Source: Betaproteobacteria bacterium (GTDB lineage: Bacteria > Pseudomonadota > Gammaproteobacteria > Burkholderiales > SG8-39). From it: 41,039 nucleotides of DNA. Location: NCBI GenBank assembly GCA_016713125.1, contig JADJPT010000031.1, positions 1 through 41,039 of the forward strand. Reading direction: 5' to 3'. A program made the position numbers and the translations under genes. The notes under the pieces are model-generated. The model did not search any database. It saw only the letters and a list, made by a program, of their open reading frames with translations, and was not told the origin of the DNA. Every line of letters begins with the position of its first letter. Position 1 is the stretch's first letter. This document shows positions 32,907 to 40,851 of the stretch, piece by piece.

Positions 32907-34082
32907 TTACAGCGCGTCCGCGGTCGCCAGCACGGCGACCGACTGGCTGGACGCCGGCACGCCGCCGTTGCCGTTGACCACGGCGGTCTTCACGCCCGGC
33001 ACCTGTCGCTCTCCACAGTTGCCGCGCAACTGGCGCACGGCTTCGATGGTGGCGTAGGCGCCGTACATGTTCGGGTGCACGCAGGACAGGCCGCCGCCGT
33101 TGGTGTTGACCGGGAAGCGTCCGCCCGGGGCGATGCCGCCGTTGTCGACGAAGGCGCCGCCTTCGCCCTTCTTGCAGAAGCCCAGGTCTTCCATGGCGAG
33201 GATGGTGTTGATGGTGAACGCGTCGTAAACCTGCGCCATCTGCATGTCCTTGGGTCCGAGGCCCGCCATCTCGTAGGCGCGCGGCGCGGCCAGCGCGGTG
33301 GGCGTCACGGTGCAGTCGGGCATCTCGGCCGAGCCGCGGTGGGTCACGGCGGTGGCGTTGCCCAGCACATAGACCGGCTTGTTCGGCAGGTCCTTGGCGC
33401 GATCGGCGCGCACCAGCACGAAGGCCGCGCCGCCATCGGTGACCAGGCAGCAGTCGTGCACGGTGAAGGGGTCGGAGAACATGCGCGCCTTGAGGATGTC
33501 CTCGACGCTCAGCGGATCGCGGGCAAAGGCCTCGGGGTTGAGCTGCGCCCACTTGCGCGCCGCCACCGCGACTTCGGCCAGCTGCTTTCTCGTGGTGCCG
33601 TACTGGTACATGTGCCGCGCGGCCATCAGCGCGTAGGAGGAGGGCGGATTGACCGGCGCGTAAGGCGCTTCCCAGGGGTTGGGGTCCAGCATCATGCGCG
33701 CGCGACCGCGATCCTTGCGGCTGAAGGTCGAGGTGCGCTGGTTGTTGCCGTAGCAGACCAGCACGGCGTCGCACTGGCCGGACACCAGCGCGAACATCGA
33801 AGGCAGCAGGTGCGCGATGAAGGCCGAGCCGCCGATGTTGGTGCTTTCGACGAAGCGCGGCTGGATCTTCAGGTACTCGACCACGTTCAGCGGCCACATG
33901 GCGGCGTCGAGGTTGGCGGTGGCCAGCCCGTCGATGTCCTTCATCTTCAACCCGGCGTCTTCGACCGCGCGCCTGGCGGCGCTGCCCAGCATCTCGATGT
34001 TGCTGTAGCCCGGGGTCTCGCCGCCGCCGAAAGTGCCCACGCCGACGATGGCCACGCTGCCCCGCAGATCCTTGAGATTCAT
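32907..34082 (-). CDS. Thiolase-like protein (SCP-x/Ltp2 type, lacks the N-terminal catalytic Cys)
   Basis: This is a 391-residue thiolase-superfamily protein. It starts at an ATG with AAGGAG four bases upstream and reads VAIVGVGTFGGGETPGYSNI. The place of the usual nucleophilic Cys reads FVESTNIGGSAFIAHLLPSM, with no Cys. C-terminal landmarks are QVYDAFTINTILAMEDLGFC, FPVNTNGGGLSCVHPNMYGA and AVVNGNGG. This pattern is known from SCP-x-like and Ltp2-type proteins, some of which are retro-aldolases on acyl-CoA side chains rather than thiolases. Those usually pair with a DUF35 OB-fold subunit, which I do not find here. It is probably co-transcribed with the second Bug gene. The true reaction is unknown. 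Confidence 0.85.
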   Translation of the reverse strand: MNLKDLRGSVAIVGVGTFGGGETPGYSNIEMLGSAARRAVEDAGLKMKDIDGLATANLDAAMWPLNVVEYLKIQPRFVESTNIGGSAFIAHLLPSMFALVSGQCDAVLVCYGNNQRTSTFSRKDRGRARMMLDPNPWEAPYAPVNPPSSYALMAARHMYQYGTTRKQLAEVAVAARKWAQLNPEAFARDPLSVEDILKARMFSDPFTVHDCCLVTDGGAAFVLVRADRAKDLPNKPVYVLGNATAVTHRGSAEMPDCTVTPTALAAPRAYEMAGLGPKDMQMAQVYDAFTINTILAMEDLGFCKKGEGGAFVDNGGIAPGGRFPVNTNGGGLSCVHPNMYGAYATIEAVRQLRGNCGERQVPGVKTAVVNGNGGVPASSQSVAVLATADAL

Positions 34083-34269
34083 GATGCTCCTTGTGCCTTG
34101 CTCGAACGAAGATTCATTGTCGCCCGAAACGACGCCATACGCGCGCCGGGGCACGGCCCGTTTCGCCCTGCGGGCGGGGTGGCCGGTCGGCGCTGCGCCG
34201 CGCATGGCGCGAGTCCGCGCGGCCGGGCACAATCTGCCTCCCGTCACGCGACCCGAATCCGGAGCAGGC

Positions 34270-35367
34270 ATGCACAACTCCCCGCTGAACATCCGCGCCA
34301 TCCGCGTGCGTCCCGTCGTGGTGCCCATGAAACTGCCGCTGCAGACCGCCAGCGGCGCGGTGAGCACGGCGCCGCTGGTGCTGATCGACATGGAAACCAC
34401 CGCCGGCATCACCGGTCGCGCCTATCTGTTCGCGATCGGCCGTCCGTTCCTGAAGCCCATCGTCGCGCTGGTGGAGGCGATGGCGGAACTGCTCGTGGGC
34501 GACCCCGTGGCCCCGTTCGAGATCGAGAGAAAGCTGCGCCAGAAGCACGCGCTGCTGGGTGTGCACAACATCGTGCTGTTCGCCATCGCCGGCCTGGACA
34601 TGGCGGCCTGGGACGCGCATGCGCAGGCGCTCGGACTGCCGCTGGTCACCGCGCTGGGCGGGCGGCCGCGTCCGGTGCGCGCCTACAACTCCAAGGGGCT
34701 GGGCATCATGCCGGTCAAGGCGCTGGGCCGGGAGGCCGAAGGCCTGCTCAAGGAGGGCTTCTCGGCGGTCAAGCTGCGCCTGGGCAGGCCGGAGGCGCGC
34801 GAGGATCTCGCCGCGATCCGCGCGGTGAAGAAGGCCATCGGCGCCGAGGCGACCCTGATGTGCGACTTCAACCAGGGCCTGACGGTCAACGAGGCGATCC
34901 GGCGCGGCCGCATGATCGACGACGAGGGCGGCATGCACTGGATCGAGGAGCCGGTGCGCGCCGACGACTTCGAGGGCATCGCGCGCATCGCCGACGAGGT
35001 CGAGACGCCGATCCAGATCGGCGAGAACTTCATGGGTCCCGAGCAGATGGCCCAGGCGCTGGAAGCGCGCTGCTGCGATTTCGTGATGCCCGACGCGCAG
35101 CGCATCGGCGGAGTCACCGGCTGGATGCGCGCCGCCGCGCTGGCACAGGGCGCCGGGCTGGAGATGAGTTCGCACCTTTTCTCCGAGGTCAGCGCGCACC
35201 TGCTGGCGGTCACGCCGACCTGCCACTGGCTGGAGTACGTGGACTGGGCCGACCCGGTGCTGAAGGCCCCGCTGGAGGTCAAGAAGGGCCACGTCATCAT
35301 CCGCGATGAGCCCGGCAGCGGCGTGGCGTGGGACGAGAAGGCGGTGAAGAAATATCTCGCCCGGTAG
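34270..35367 (+). CDS. Mandelate-racemase-group enolase-superfamily enzyme
   Basis: This is a 365-residue enolase-superfamily enzyme. The barrel residues line up with mandelate racemase: metal ligands D199 (LMCDFNQG), E226 (HWIEEPV) and E252 (QIGENF), the D275/H302 dyad (MPDAQRIGG, MSSHLFSEV) and E322 (WLEYVDW). The KxK motif reads K168-L-R170, so the second lysine is Arg. The likely chemistry is proton abstraction next to a carboxylate (racemisation or dehydration of a hydroxy acid). An Arg at that position may favour one-base, dehydratase-like chemistry using the His-Asp pair. GGAG lies five bases before the ATG. It is divergent from the thiolase-like gene over 187 bases and is followed after 98 bases by the CoA ligase. 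Confidence 0.9.
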   Translation: MHNSPLNIRAIRVRPVVVPMKLPLQTASGAVSTAPLVLIDMETTAGITGRAYLFAIGRPFLKPIVALVEAMAELLVGDPVAPFEIERKLRQKHALLGVHNIVLFAIAGLDMAAWDAHAQALGLPLVTALGGRPRPVRAYNSKGLGIMPVKALGREAEGLLKEGFSAVKLRLGRPEAREDLAAIRAVKKAIGAEATLMCDFNQGLTVNEAIRRGRMIDDEGGMHWIEEPVRADDFEGIARIADEVETPIQIGENFMGPEQMAQALEARCCDFVMPDAQRIGGVTGWMRAAALAQGAGLEMSSHLFSEVSAHLLAVTPTCHWLEYVDWADPVLKAPLEVKKGHVIIRDEPGSGVAWDEKAVKKYLAR

Positions 35368-35465
35368 ATCTCCGTCAGGCAGGTGCGGCGCAGCATGGCG
35401 GGGACGGCTTGCCGCGCCGGCGCAAAGCCCTTAGGCTGGCGCTCGCTCAGGGAATCCCGCCGCGC

Positions 35466-37145
35466 ATGTTCACACGCCACCACCCCCACTGGCCGCCGGG
35501 CCTGCCCAGGTCGCTGACCCTGCCGCAGACCAGCCTGTACTACAACCTGCAGGTCAGCGCGACACGCTACCCGCGGCACGCGGCGATCCACTACTACGGC
35601 CGCGACATCGACTACGCGCAGCTCGATCGCGAGGTCTGTGCGCTGGCCGGCTGGCTGCAGCAGCGCTGCGGCGTGCAGCGGGGTGACCGGGTGCTGCTCT
35701 ACCTGCCCAACAGCCCGCAGTTCGTGATCGGCTACTACGCCATCCTGCGTGCCGACGCAGTGGTGGTGCCGGTCAATCCCATGAACCGCAGCGAGGAGTT
35801 GCGCCACTATGCGCAGGACGCCGGCGCCAGGGTCGTGCTCGCGCTGCAGGAGCAGTGGCCGGAGATCGCGCCGTTGCTGGGGGGTGCGGACCTCGCACAC
35901 TGCCTGCTCGGCGCCTGCGCGGACTACATCGACCCGGACACCGACCTGCCGCTGCCGGATACGGTGCGCGCCGCGCGCCGGCCTGCACCGCACGCGGGCG
36001 TGGTGTTGTGGGCCGAGGCGCTGGCCGCGGAATGCCCGCCCGCACCGCATCTCGCCGGCTTCGACGACCTCGCGGTGATGCCCTACACCTCGGGCACCAC
36101 CGGCAAGCCCAAGGGCTGCATGCACACGCACGGCAGCGTGCTGGCCACCAGCACCGGCGGCGCGGTCTGGCGTGCGGTGACCACCGAGACCGTGGCCTTC
36201 GGCGTGCTGCCCATGTTCCACGTCACCGGCATGCAGGCCGGCATGAACACGCCCATCCAGTGCGGCTGCACGGTGGTCATCATGACGCGCTGGGACCGGC
36301 GCTGCGCGGCGCTGCTGATCGAGCGCTGCCGCATCACCACCTTCACGGCCATCACCACCATGATGGTCGACTTCCTGTCCAACCCGCAGCTCGCCGAGCA
36401 CGACCTGTCTTCGCTGACGTTCCTGGGCGGCGGCGGGGCTGCCATGCCGGAGGCCCTGGCGCACAAGCTGAAGGAGGTGCTCGGCCTGGAGTTCGTCGAG
36501 GGCTACGGCCTGTCCGAGACCATGGCGCCCACGCATGTCAACCCGGCGCAGCGGCCCAAGAAGCAGTGCGGCGGCATCCCGTTCTTCGCCACCGACGCGC
36601 GTGTGCTGAACCACGATACGCAAAGCGAATGCGGGGTCGGCGAAGTCGGCGAGATCGTGGTGCGCGGCCCGCAGGTGTTCAAGGGCTACTGGAACGACCC
36701 GCGCGCCACCGCCGAGGCCTTCATGCAATGGGACGGCGAGACCTTCTTTCGCACCGGCGACCTCGGCTACTACGACGAGGACGGCTATTTCTTCATCACC
36801 GACCGGCTGAAGCGCATGATCAACGCCTCGGGCTTCAAGGTCTGGCCGGCCGAGGTCGAATCCATGCTCTACGCGCACCCGGACATACAGGAGGCCTGCG
36901 TGATCGCCACGCGCGACGCCTACCGTGGCGAATCGGTGAAAGCCGTGATCGTGCTCAAGGTCGCGGCGCGCGGGCGGGTCGAGCCCGGGCACATCATCGA
37001 ATGGGCAAAGTCGCGCATGGCCGCCTACAAGTACCCTCGCGTGGTCGAGTTCGTCGACGCGCTGCCGCGCACCGGCACCGGCAAGGTGTTCTGGCGGCGG
37101 CTTCAGGAGCAGGAATACGCGCGGCTGGCGAAGCCCGCGGCCTGA
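35466..37145 (+). CDS. AMP-forming acyl-CoA synthetase
   Basis: This is a 559-residue ANL-superfamily ligase that activates a carboxylic acid to its CoA thioester via an acyl-adenylate. The phosphate-binding loop YTSGTTGKPKG lies near residues 207-217. Other motifs are VEGYGLSETMAPTHVN, FFRTGDLGYYDEDGYFFITD (hinge region) and the C-terminal catalytic Lys in RTGTGKVFWRRL. Overall it resembles medium- to long-chain or aromatic acyl-CoA synthetases; specificity is not readable from sequence. Upstream open codons lack family similarity, so the ATG at 35466 is used, although its ribosome binding site is weak. It probably supplies CoA substrates to the neighbouring thiolase-like protein. Confidence 0.92.
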   Translation: MFTRHHPHWPPGLPRSLTLPQTSLYYNLQVSATRYPRHAAIHYYGRDIDYAQLDREVCALAGWLQQRCGVQRGDRVLLYLPNSPQFVIGYYAILRADAVVVPVNPMNRSEELRHYAQDAGARVVLALQEQWPEIAPLLGGADLAHCLLGACADYIDPDTDLPLPDTVRAARRPAPHAGVVLWAEALAAECPPAPHLAGFDDLAVMPYTSGTTGKPKGCMHTHGSVLATSTGGAVWRAVTTETVAFGVLPMFHVTGMQAGMNTPIQCGCTVVIMTRWDRRCAALLIERCRITTFTAITTMMVDFLSNPQLAEHDLSSLTFLGGGGAAMPEALAHKLKEVLGLEFVEGYGLSETMAPTHVNPAQRPKKQCGGIPFFATDARVLNHDTQSECGVGEVGEIVVRGPQVFKGYWNDPRATAEAFMQWDGETFFRTGDLGYYDEDGYFFITDRLKRMINASGFKVWPAEVESMLYAHPDIQEACVIATRDAYRGESVKAVIVLKVAARGRVEPGHIIEWAKSRMAAYKYPRVVEFVDALPRTGTGKVFWRRLQEQEYARLAKPAA

Positions 37146-37149
37146 GCGT

Positions 37150-37155
37150 TAGAAT
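37150..37155 (+). promoter_or_regulatory. Candidate -10 element giving a near-leaderless DUF2946 transcript
   Basis: TAGAAT (five of six to consensus) ends eight bases before the ATG at 37163, so transcription would begin at or next to the start codon. No strong -35 is visible, and no ribosome binding site separates it from the ATG. Confidence 0.35.
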
Positions 37156-37162
37156 CCGGCCC

Positions 37163-37525
37163 ATGCGCATGATCCTGGTTCGCCGCTGCATCGTGACCCT
37201 GGCCGCCCTGGCCTGGCTGCTGGGCGCTGCCTGGCATGGCAGCATGGGCGTCCGGACCGCGATCGCCGCCACCGGCATCGAGGTCTGCACATCGCACGGC
37301 GTGAAGCGCGTGCCGGGCGGTGGCGAACCGGCCTCGCCCGCCAAGTCCGCGCCGGCGCAATGCCAGTTGTGCGCCGCCTTCTCCGCGCCGGGTGCCACGG
37401 CCGGGTACGTGCCGTTCGAGCCCCAGTCGGCCACCTCCGAATCGGTTCTCTGGCACCCGGTGAGCGCCGCCGTCCGCGCGACGCACCTCGCCGACCTCGC
37501 CTCGCGCGCGCCCCCCGCGCGCTGA
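37163..37525 (+). CDS. DUF2946 family protein, copy 1
   Basis: This is a 120-residue exported or membrane-anchored protein of the DUF2946 type. A basic N-terminus and one hydrophobic segment (about 9-30, CIVTLAALAWLLGAAW) are followed by IEVCTSHGVKRV with C42 and a paired AQCQLCAAF with C67 and C70. The same arrangement recurs in the second copy at 38733. DUF2946 genes often sit beside PCu(A)C, DsrE and TonB-receptor genes linked to copper, and the three cysteines could bind metal; no biochemical function is established to my knowledge. It is the first gene of the probable copper cluster, starting 17 bases after the CoA ligase stop. Confidence 0.8.
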   Translation: MRMILVRRCIVTLAALAWLLGAAWHGSMGVRTAIAATGIEVCTSHGVKRVPGGGEPASPAKSAPAQCQLCAAFSAPGATAGYVPFEPQSATSESVLWHPVSAAVRATHLADLASRAPPAR

Positions 37526-37734
37526 TCGCTTCCGGGTCCTCCCGGACACACCTGACGCCAGCAGTGCGCCGCGCAGGCATCTGCGTGCCCGGCGCGCTCG
37601 ATGGACCCCTTGCCTCGCCTGCGCGCGTCGCTGCGTTGCTTCGCAAGTGACGGTGCATGCCGATGTCGAAGCCATCGACTCCAATGCCGGCACACGTGAT
37701 TGAATCCCCGACACCACAACGAAGAGGAAGCACC

Positions 37735-38256
37735 ATGAACGAGAAACTCAAGACCCTGGCGATCGCCTGTGCATTGGCGATGTCCGCCTCCTTCACCGCG
37801 CACGCCCAGCCGGGCGCGCTGAAGATCGAGAAGCCCTGGGCGCGTGCCACCGCACCGGGCGCCGCGGTGGGCGGCGGCTATCTGACGGTGCACAACCCGG
37901 GCGCCGCCGCCGACCGCCTGGTTGCGGCCTCCAGCCCGGCCGCTGCGCGCATGGAACTGCACGAGATGGCCATGGAGAAGGATGTCATGAGAATGCGTGA
38001 GGTCAAGGCCATGGAAGTGCCGGCCGGCGGCAAGCTCGAGCTCAAGCCCGGCAGCTACCACCTGATGTTCATGAGTCTGAAAGCACCCTTCAAGCAGGGC
38101 GACAAGGTGCCCGTGACGCTCAAATTCGAGAAGGCGGGCGAGGTGAAGGTCGAACTCGCGGTGGAGAGCATGGGCGCCGGCATGAGTCATGGCGCGGGGC
38201 ACGGGTCCGCCAAGGACGGCGCGCACGGCACGCACGGCGCGATGAAGAAGCATTGA
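37735..38256 (+). CDS. PCu(A)C-family periplasmic copper chaperone
   Basis: This is a 173-residue periplasmic copper chaperone. The signal peptide ends near ASFTAHA-QP (residue 24/25). The copper site is complete: H76 (MELHEM), M87, H109 and M111 (SYHLMFM), with 21 residues between M87 and H109, as in the family motif. WARATAPGAAVGGGYLTV is also typical. A His/Met-rich tail (SMGAGMSHGAGHG to the final KKH) adds six histidines and may extend copper binding. PCu(A)C proteins deliver Cu(I) to the CuA/CuB sites of cytochrome oxidase or take part in copper uptake. The 209-base gap upstream shows no other gene. The DsrE-like gene follows 25 bases later. Confidence 0.92.
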   Translation: MNEKLKTLAIACALAMSASFTAHAQPGALKIEKPWARATAPGAAVGGGYLTVHNPGAAADRLVAASSPAAARMELHEMAMEKDVMRMREVKAMEVPAGGKLELKPGSYHLMFMSLKAPFKQGDKVPVTLKFEKAGEVKVELAVESMGAGMSHGAGHGSAKDGAHGTHGAMKKH

Positions 38257-38281
38257 TCAACACTGACGACAGGAGAATGCG

Positions 38282-38701
38282 ATGAAGATGATTGCCAGGT
38301 TTCTGGTGTTGCTTGCCGTTCTGGTGGGTGGGCTGTCCGGCGTCGCCGTCGCGCAGGACAAAGCGCCGCTGTTCATCAACCTGACTTCGGACGACGCGCA
38401 CAGGGCCAGCATGGGCCTGATGTTCGGCAAGAACCAGCTGGAGCGGGGGCACAAGCTCACAGTGTTCCTGAACGACCGTGCGGTGAATGTCGGGTCGAAG
38501 GCCAACGCCGCCCGTTTCGGCGAGCACCAGAAGATGCTCGCCGAGCTGATGGGCAAGGGTGCGACCATCCTGATCTGCCCGTTCTGCATGAAGCATTACG
38601 GGGTCAAGGAGGGCGACCTGCTCGCCGGCCTCAGGATCGGCAATCCGGAAGCGACCGGCGCTGCATTGTTCGAACCGAATGCGCGCTCCCTGACCTGGTA
38701 G
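38282..38701 (+). CDS. Periplasmic DsrE-family protein with CPFC motif
   Basis: This is a 139-residue DsrE/DsrF-like fold protein with a clear signal peptide (MIARFLVLLAVLVGGLSGVA, cleaved near AVA-QD), so it works outside the cytoplasm, unlike classical DsrE sulfur carriers. The fold is seen in FINLTSDDAHRASMGLMFGK and GHKLTVFLNDRAVNV. C99 and C102 form CPFC in TILICPFCMKHYGV, at the site where DsrE proteins carry their active cysteine. A paired CxxC could bind copper or undergo thiol redox chemistry. It is tightly downstream of the PCu(A)C gene and 31 bases before the second DUF2946 gene, so a shared metal or redox role is the best inference. Confidence 0.85.
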   Translation: MKMIARFLVLLAVLVGGLSGVAVAQDKAPLFINLTSDDAHRASMGLMFGKNQLERGHKLTVFLNDRAVNVGSKANAARFGEHQKMLAELMGKGATILICPFCMKHYGVKEGDLLAGLRIGNPEATGAALFEPNARSLTW

Positions 38702-38732
38702 ACGACGAGCCGGCCAGGTACTGAGCTTGCGC

Positions 38733-39119
38733 ATGCGCGCGAACCGGTTGATGCGCGGCACGATGCGCCGTTGGGCGATGCTGGCCCTGGCGCTGTTCGT
38801 GCTCGACGCCATCGGGCCCGCGCTGGCGGCGCTCGCCGGAGCGCCGCAGAAGAGCCATTTCGTCGAGATCTGCAGCCGCGACGGCATGAAGCGCGTCGTT
38901 GCGGCGGATCTCGCGGGAGATCCCGGCAGTAATGAAACCGGCTTCAGATGCCCGATGTGCGTGCTGCACGCCGGGCATGCCGCCATCGATGCGCCGCGCA
39001 TCGATGCGTTCCGGCTGGAGGCGCCGTTCGCGGAGCGCCCGGCCGCGCGCCTGCACCCGCGCAAGCCGCAGCAGACCCTGCCCCTGCCGCCGCCGCGCGG
39101 CCCGCCCCGGCACTCCTGA
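38733..39119 (+). CDS. DUF2946 family protein, copy 2
   Basis: This 128-residue protein is a paralogue of the product starting at 37163. A basic start and a hydrophobic segment (about 14-36, WAMLALALFVLDAIGPALAA) lead to VEICSRDGMKRVV with C47, matching VCTSHGVKRV of copy 1, then RCPMCVLHAGH with C73 and C76. The tail is rich in Pro, Arg and His. An in-frame TTG at 38727 would add two residues. It ends 87 bases before the TonB-dependent receptor. Probable role: export-associated metal (copper) binding, inferred only from the cysteines and neighbours. Confidence 0.75.
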   Translation: MRANRLMRGTMRRWAMLALALFVLDAIGPALAALAGAPQKSHFVEICSRDGMKRVVAADLAGDPGSNETGFRCPMCVLHAGHAAIDAPRIDAFRLEAPFAERPAARLHPRKPQQTLPLPPPRGPPRHS

Positions 39120-39206
39120 CACGTTGCCTTGCGCTCGACCGGGACTCTGTTCCGGTCATGCGGCGCCCGCGCGCGGGCGCCGATGCCAACCATTCAGGAG
39201 TCGCTC

Positions 39207-39910
39207 ATGCAGTTTCTACGATTGTTGTTGCGCGCCCTCACGGATCTGAACTTCGTGCTGGTGCTCGCGGTATTCCTCTTCTTTGCGTCCGTGGCGCTGA
39301 ACAAGGCCCAGGCGCAGCAGACCCTGCCCGAGGTGAAGGTCACCGACCGGCAGATCCTGCCCAACGAACGCCTGCCTCTAGACACCGAGATCAAGACCGG
39401 CAGCCGGCTGGGCATCACGGCAAGGGAAACGCCGGCTTCGGTGACGGTGGTCGACCGGCAGAGCATCGAGGCGCGCGATGCGCGCGATACGCAGGAGGCC
39501 CTGCGCGCGGCGCCCGGCCTCACTGCCGCCGCCCCACCCGGGGGGGCCGGATTCGTCAGCATGCGCGGCTTCAACAGCAGCCAGATCACGCAACTGTTCA
39601 ACGGCATCTCCGTGCAGTACGACGTCATTGCCGCACGCCCGGTGGATGCCTGGCTGCTCGATCGCATCGAGGTGATCGGCGGACCCTCCAGCTTCCTGTT
39701 CGGCGCAGGCGCCGTGGGCGGGGCGATCAATTACGTCAGCAAGGTCGCGCAGCGCGAGAAGGGCGTGCACGACTTCTACGCCGCGCACGGCTCGTTCAAC
39801 ACCAATCGACTGTCCTACGGCTACAACGGCGCGCTGGGCGGCGACCAGGCACGCAACTGGGTGCGGCTCGATGTCAGCCACCAGGATTCCGACGGCTTCG
39901 TGAAGTCCTC
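39207..39910 (+). pseudogene. TonB-dependent receptor, N-terminal third only
   Basis: This is the 5' part of an outer-membrane TonB-dependent receptor. The ATG at 39207 has AGGAG at six-base spacing. A long signal/anchor (LNFVLVLAVFLFFASVALNK) precedes the mature start QQTLPEVKVTD. The plug domain is present: ETPASVTVVDRQSIEARDAR, AAPGLTAAAPPGGAGFVSMR, LLDRIEVIGGPSSFLFGAG and VGGAINYVSK. The first barrel strand SHQDSDGFVK ends near 39905, after about 233 residues. Beyond that the sequence is acyltransferase in another frame, so most of the barrel is lost. The plug resembles ferrichrome/FhuE-type siderophore receptors; beside PCu(A)C and DUF2946 it could serve a copper chelate. Confidence 0.85.
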
Positions 39911-40851
39911 TGGTCCGGTGTCGACGTGTTCTTCGTGCTGTCGGGTTTCCTGATCGGCGGCATCCTGCTCGACAAGCGCGGCGCGCCCAACTACTTCGAG
40001 GTCTTCTACCTGCGCCGCGTGCTGCGCATCCTGCCGCTGGCCTGGCTCACCGTGGCCCTGGTGTTCTTCGTGCTCCCGGTCGCCGGGCTGCTCACGCCCG
40101 CGCAGGCCAGCGCCGTGCCCATGCTGTCCTACCTGCTGTTCGTCAACAACTTCTGGACTTCGGTCGGCGTGCCGCCTTCGACGCTGCTCTCGCCCATGTG
40201 GTCGCTGGCCATCGAGGAGCAGTTCTACCTGGTGGCGCCGGCCCTGGTCTGGTTCATGGGCCGCCGCCATCTCGCCCTGCTGCTGCTGACGGTGGTGCTG
40301 GCCTCGCCGCTGCTGCGCCTGTACAACCCCTGGGTCTCGGCCTGGGATTCCACGCTGTGCCGCCTGGACGGGCTGGCGATGGGCGTGCTCACCGCGCTGC
40401 TGGTGCGCGATGCGCGATGCGCGCACTGGCTGGCCGCACGCGCATCCCGCCTGGCCGGCATCGCGGCGGGTGCGTGGCGCTGGCGCTGGGCCTGGCGCTG
40501 GCCGGGGAGCCGGTCTCGGCGCACCTGAAGCTCTCGCTGGGCGTGAGCCTGAACTCGCTGGCCGCCGCCGCGGTGATCGTGCACCTGCAGGTGAACCCGG
40601 GCACCTTGCTGGCACGCTCGCTTTCGGTGCGGCCGCTGGTGACCTTGGGCCTGTGGTCCTACTTCCTGTACCTGATGCACATGCCCATGCTGTTCCTGGC
40701 CGCCTGGTCGGGGGCGGGCGGAGCATGGCGCCCGCTGCTGGCGCTGCTGTACTGCCTGGTCGGCGCCTGGGCCTCGTGGCGCTGGATCGAGTCGCCGCTG
40801 ATCCGCGAAGGGCGCGCGCAGGACTACCTCCCGGCCGCGGCGCGGGCCTAG
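39905..40851 (+). pseudogene. Acyltransferase-3 (OafA/YrhL family), 5'-truncated and frameshifted
   Basis: This is an integral-membrane acyltransferase-3 protein lacking its start. The match begins abruptly at WSGVDVFFVLSGFLIGGILL, normally some tens of residues into the family, and continues with FYLRRVLRILPLAWLTVALV and the signature SPMWSLAIEEQFYLVAPALV. At 40468-40470 one added G moves the frame to CVALALGLALAGEPVSAHLK, then VTLGLWSYFLYLMHMPMLFL and a terminal RWIESPLIREGRAQ. Such proteins O-acylate surface sugars or other exported molecules. The 5' junction with the TonB receptor at about 39903-39912 is seamless and shows that DNA is missing between the two. It is broken twice, so it is non-functional as read. 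Confidence 0.85.

Noticed and set aside
23733..37145. The accessory metabolic region as a prophage or integrative element
   Set aside because: No integrase, transposase, attachment repeats or phage genes are present, and codon use matches the rest of the window apart from tuf.
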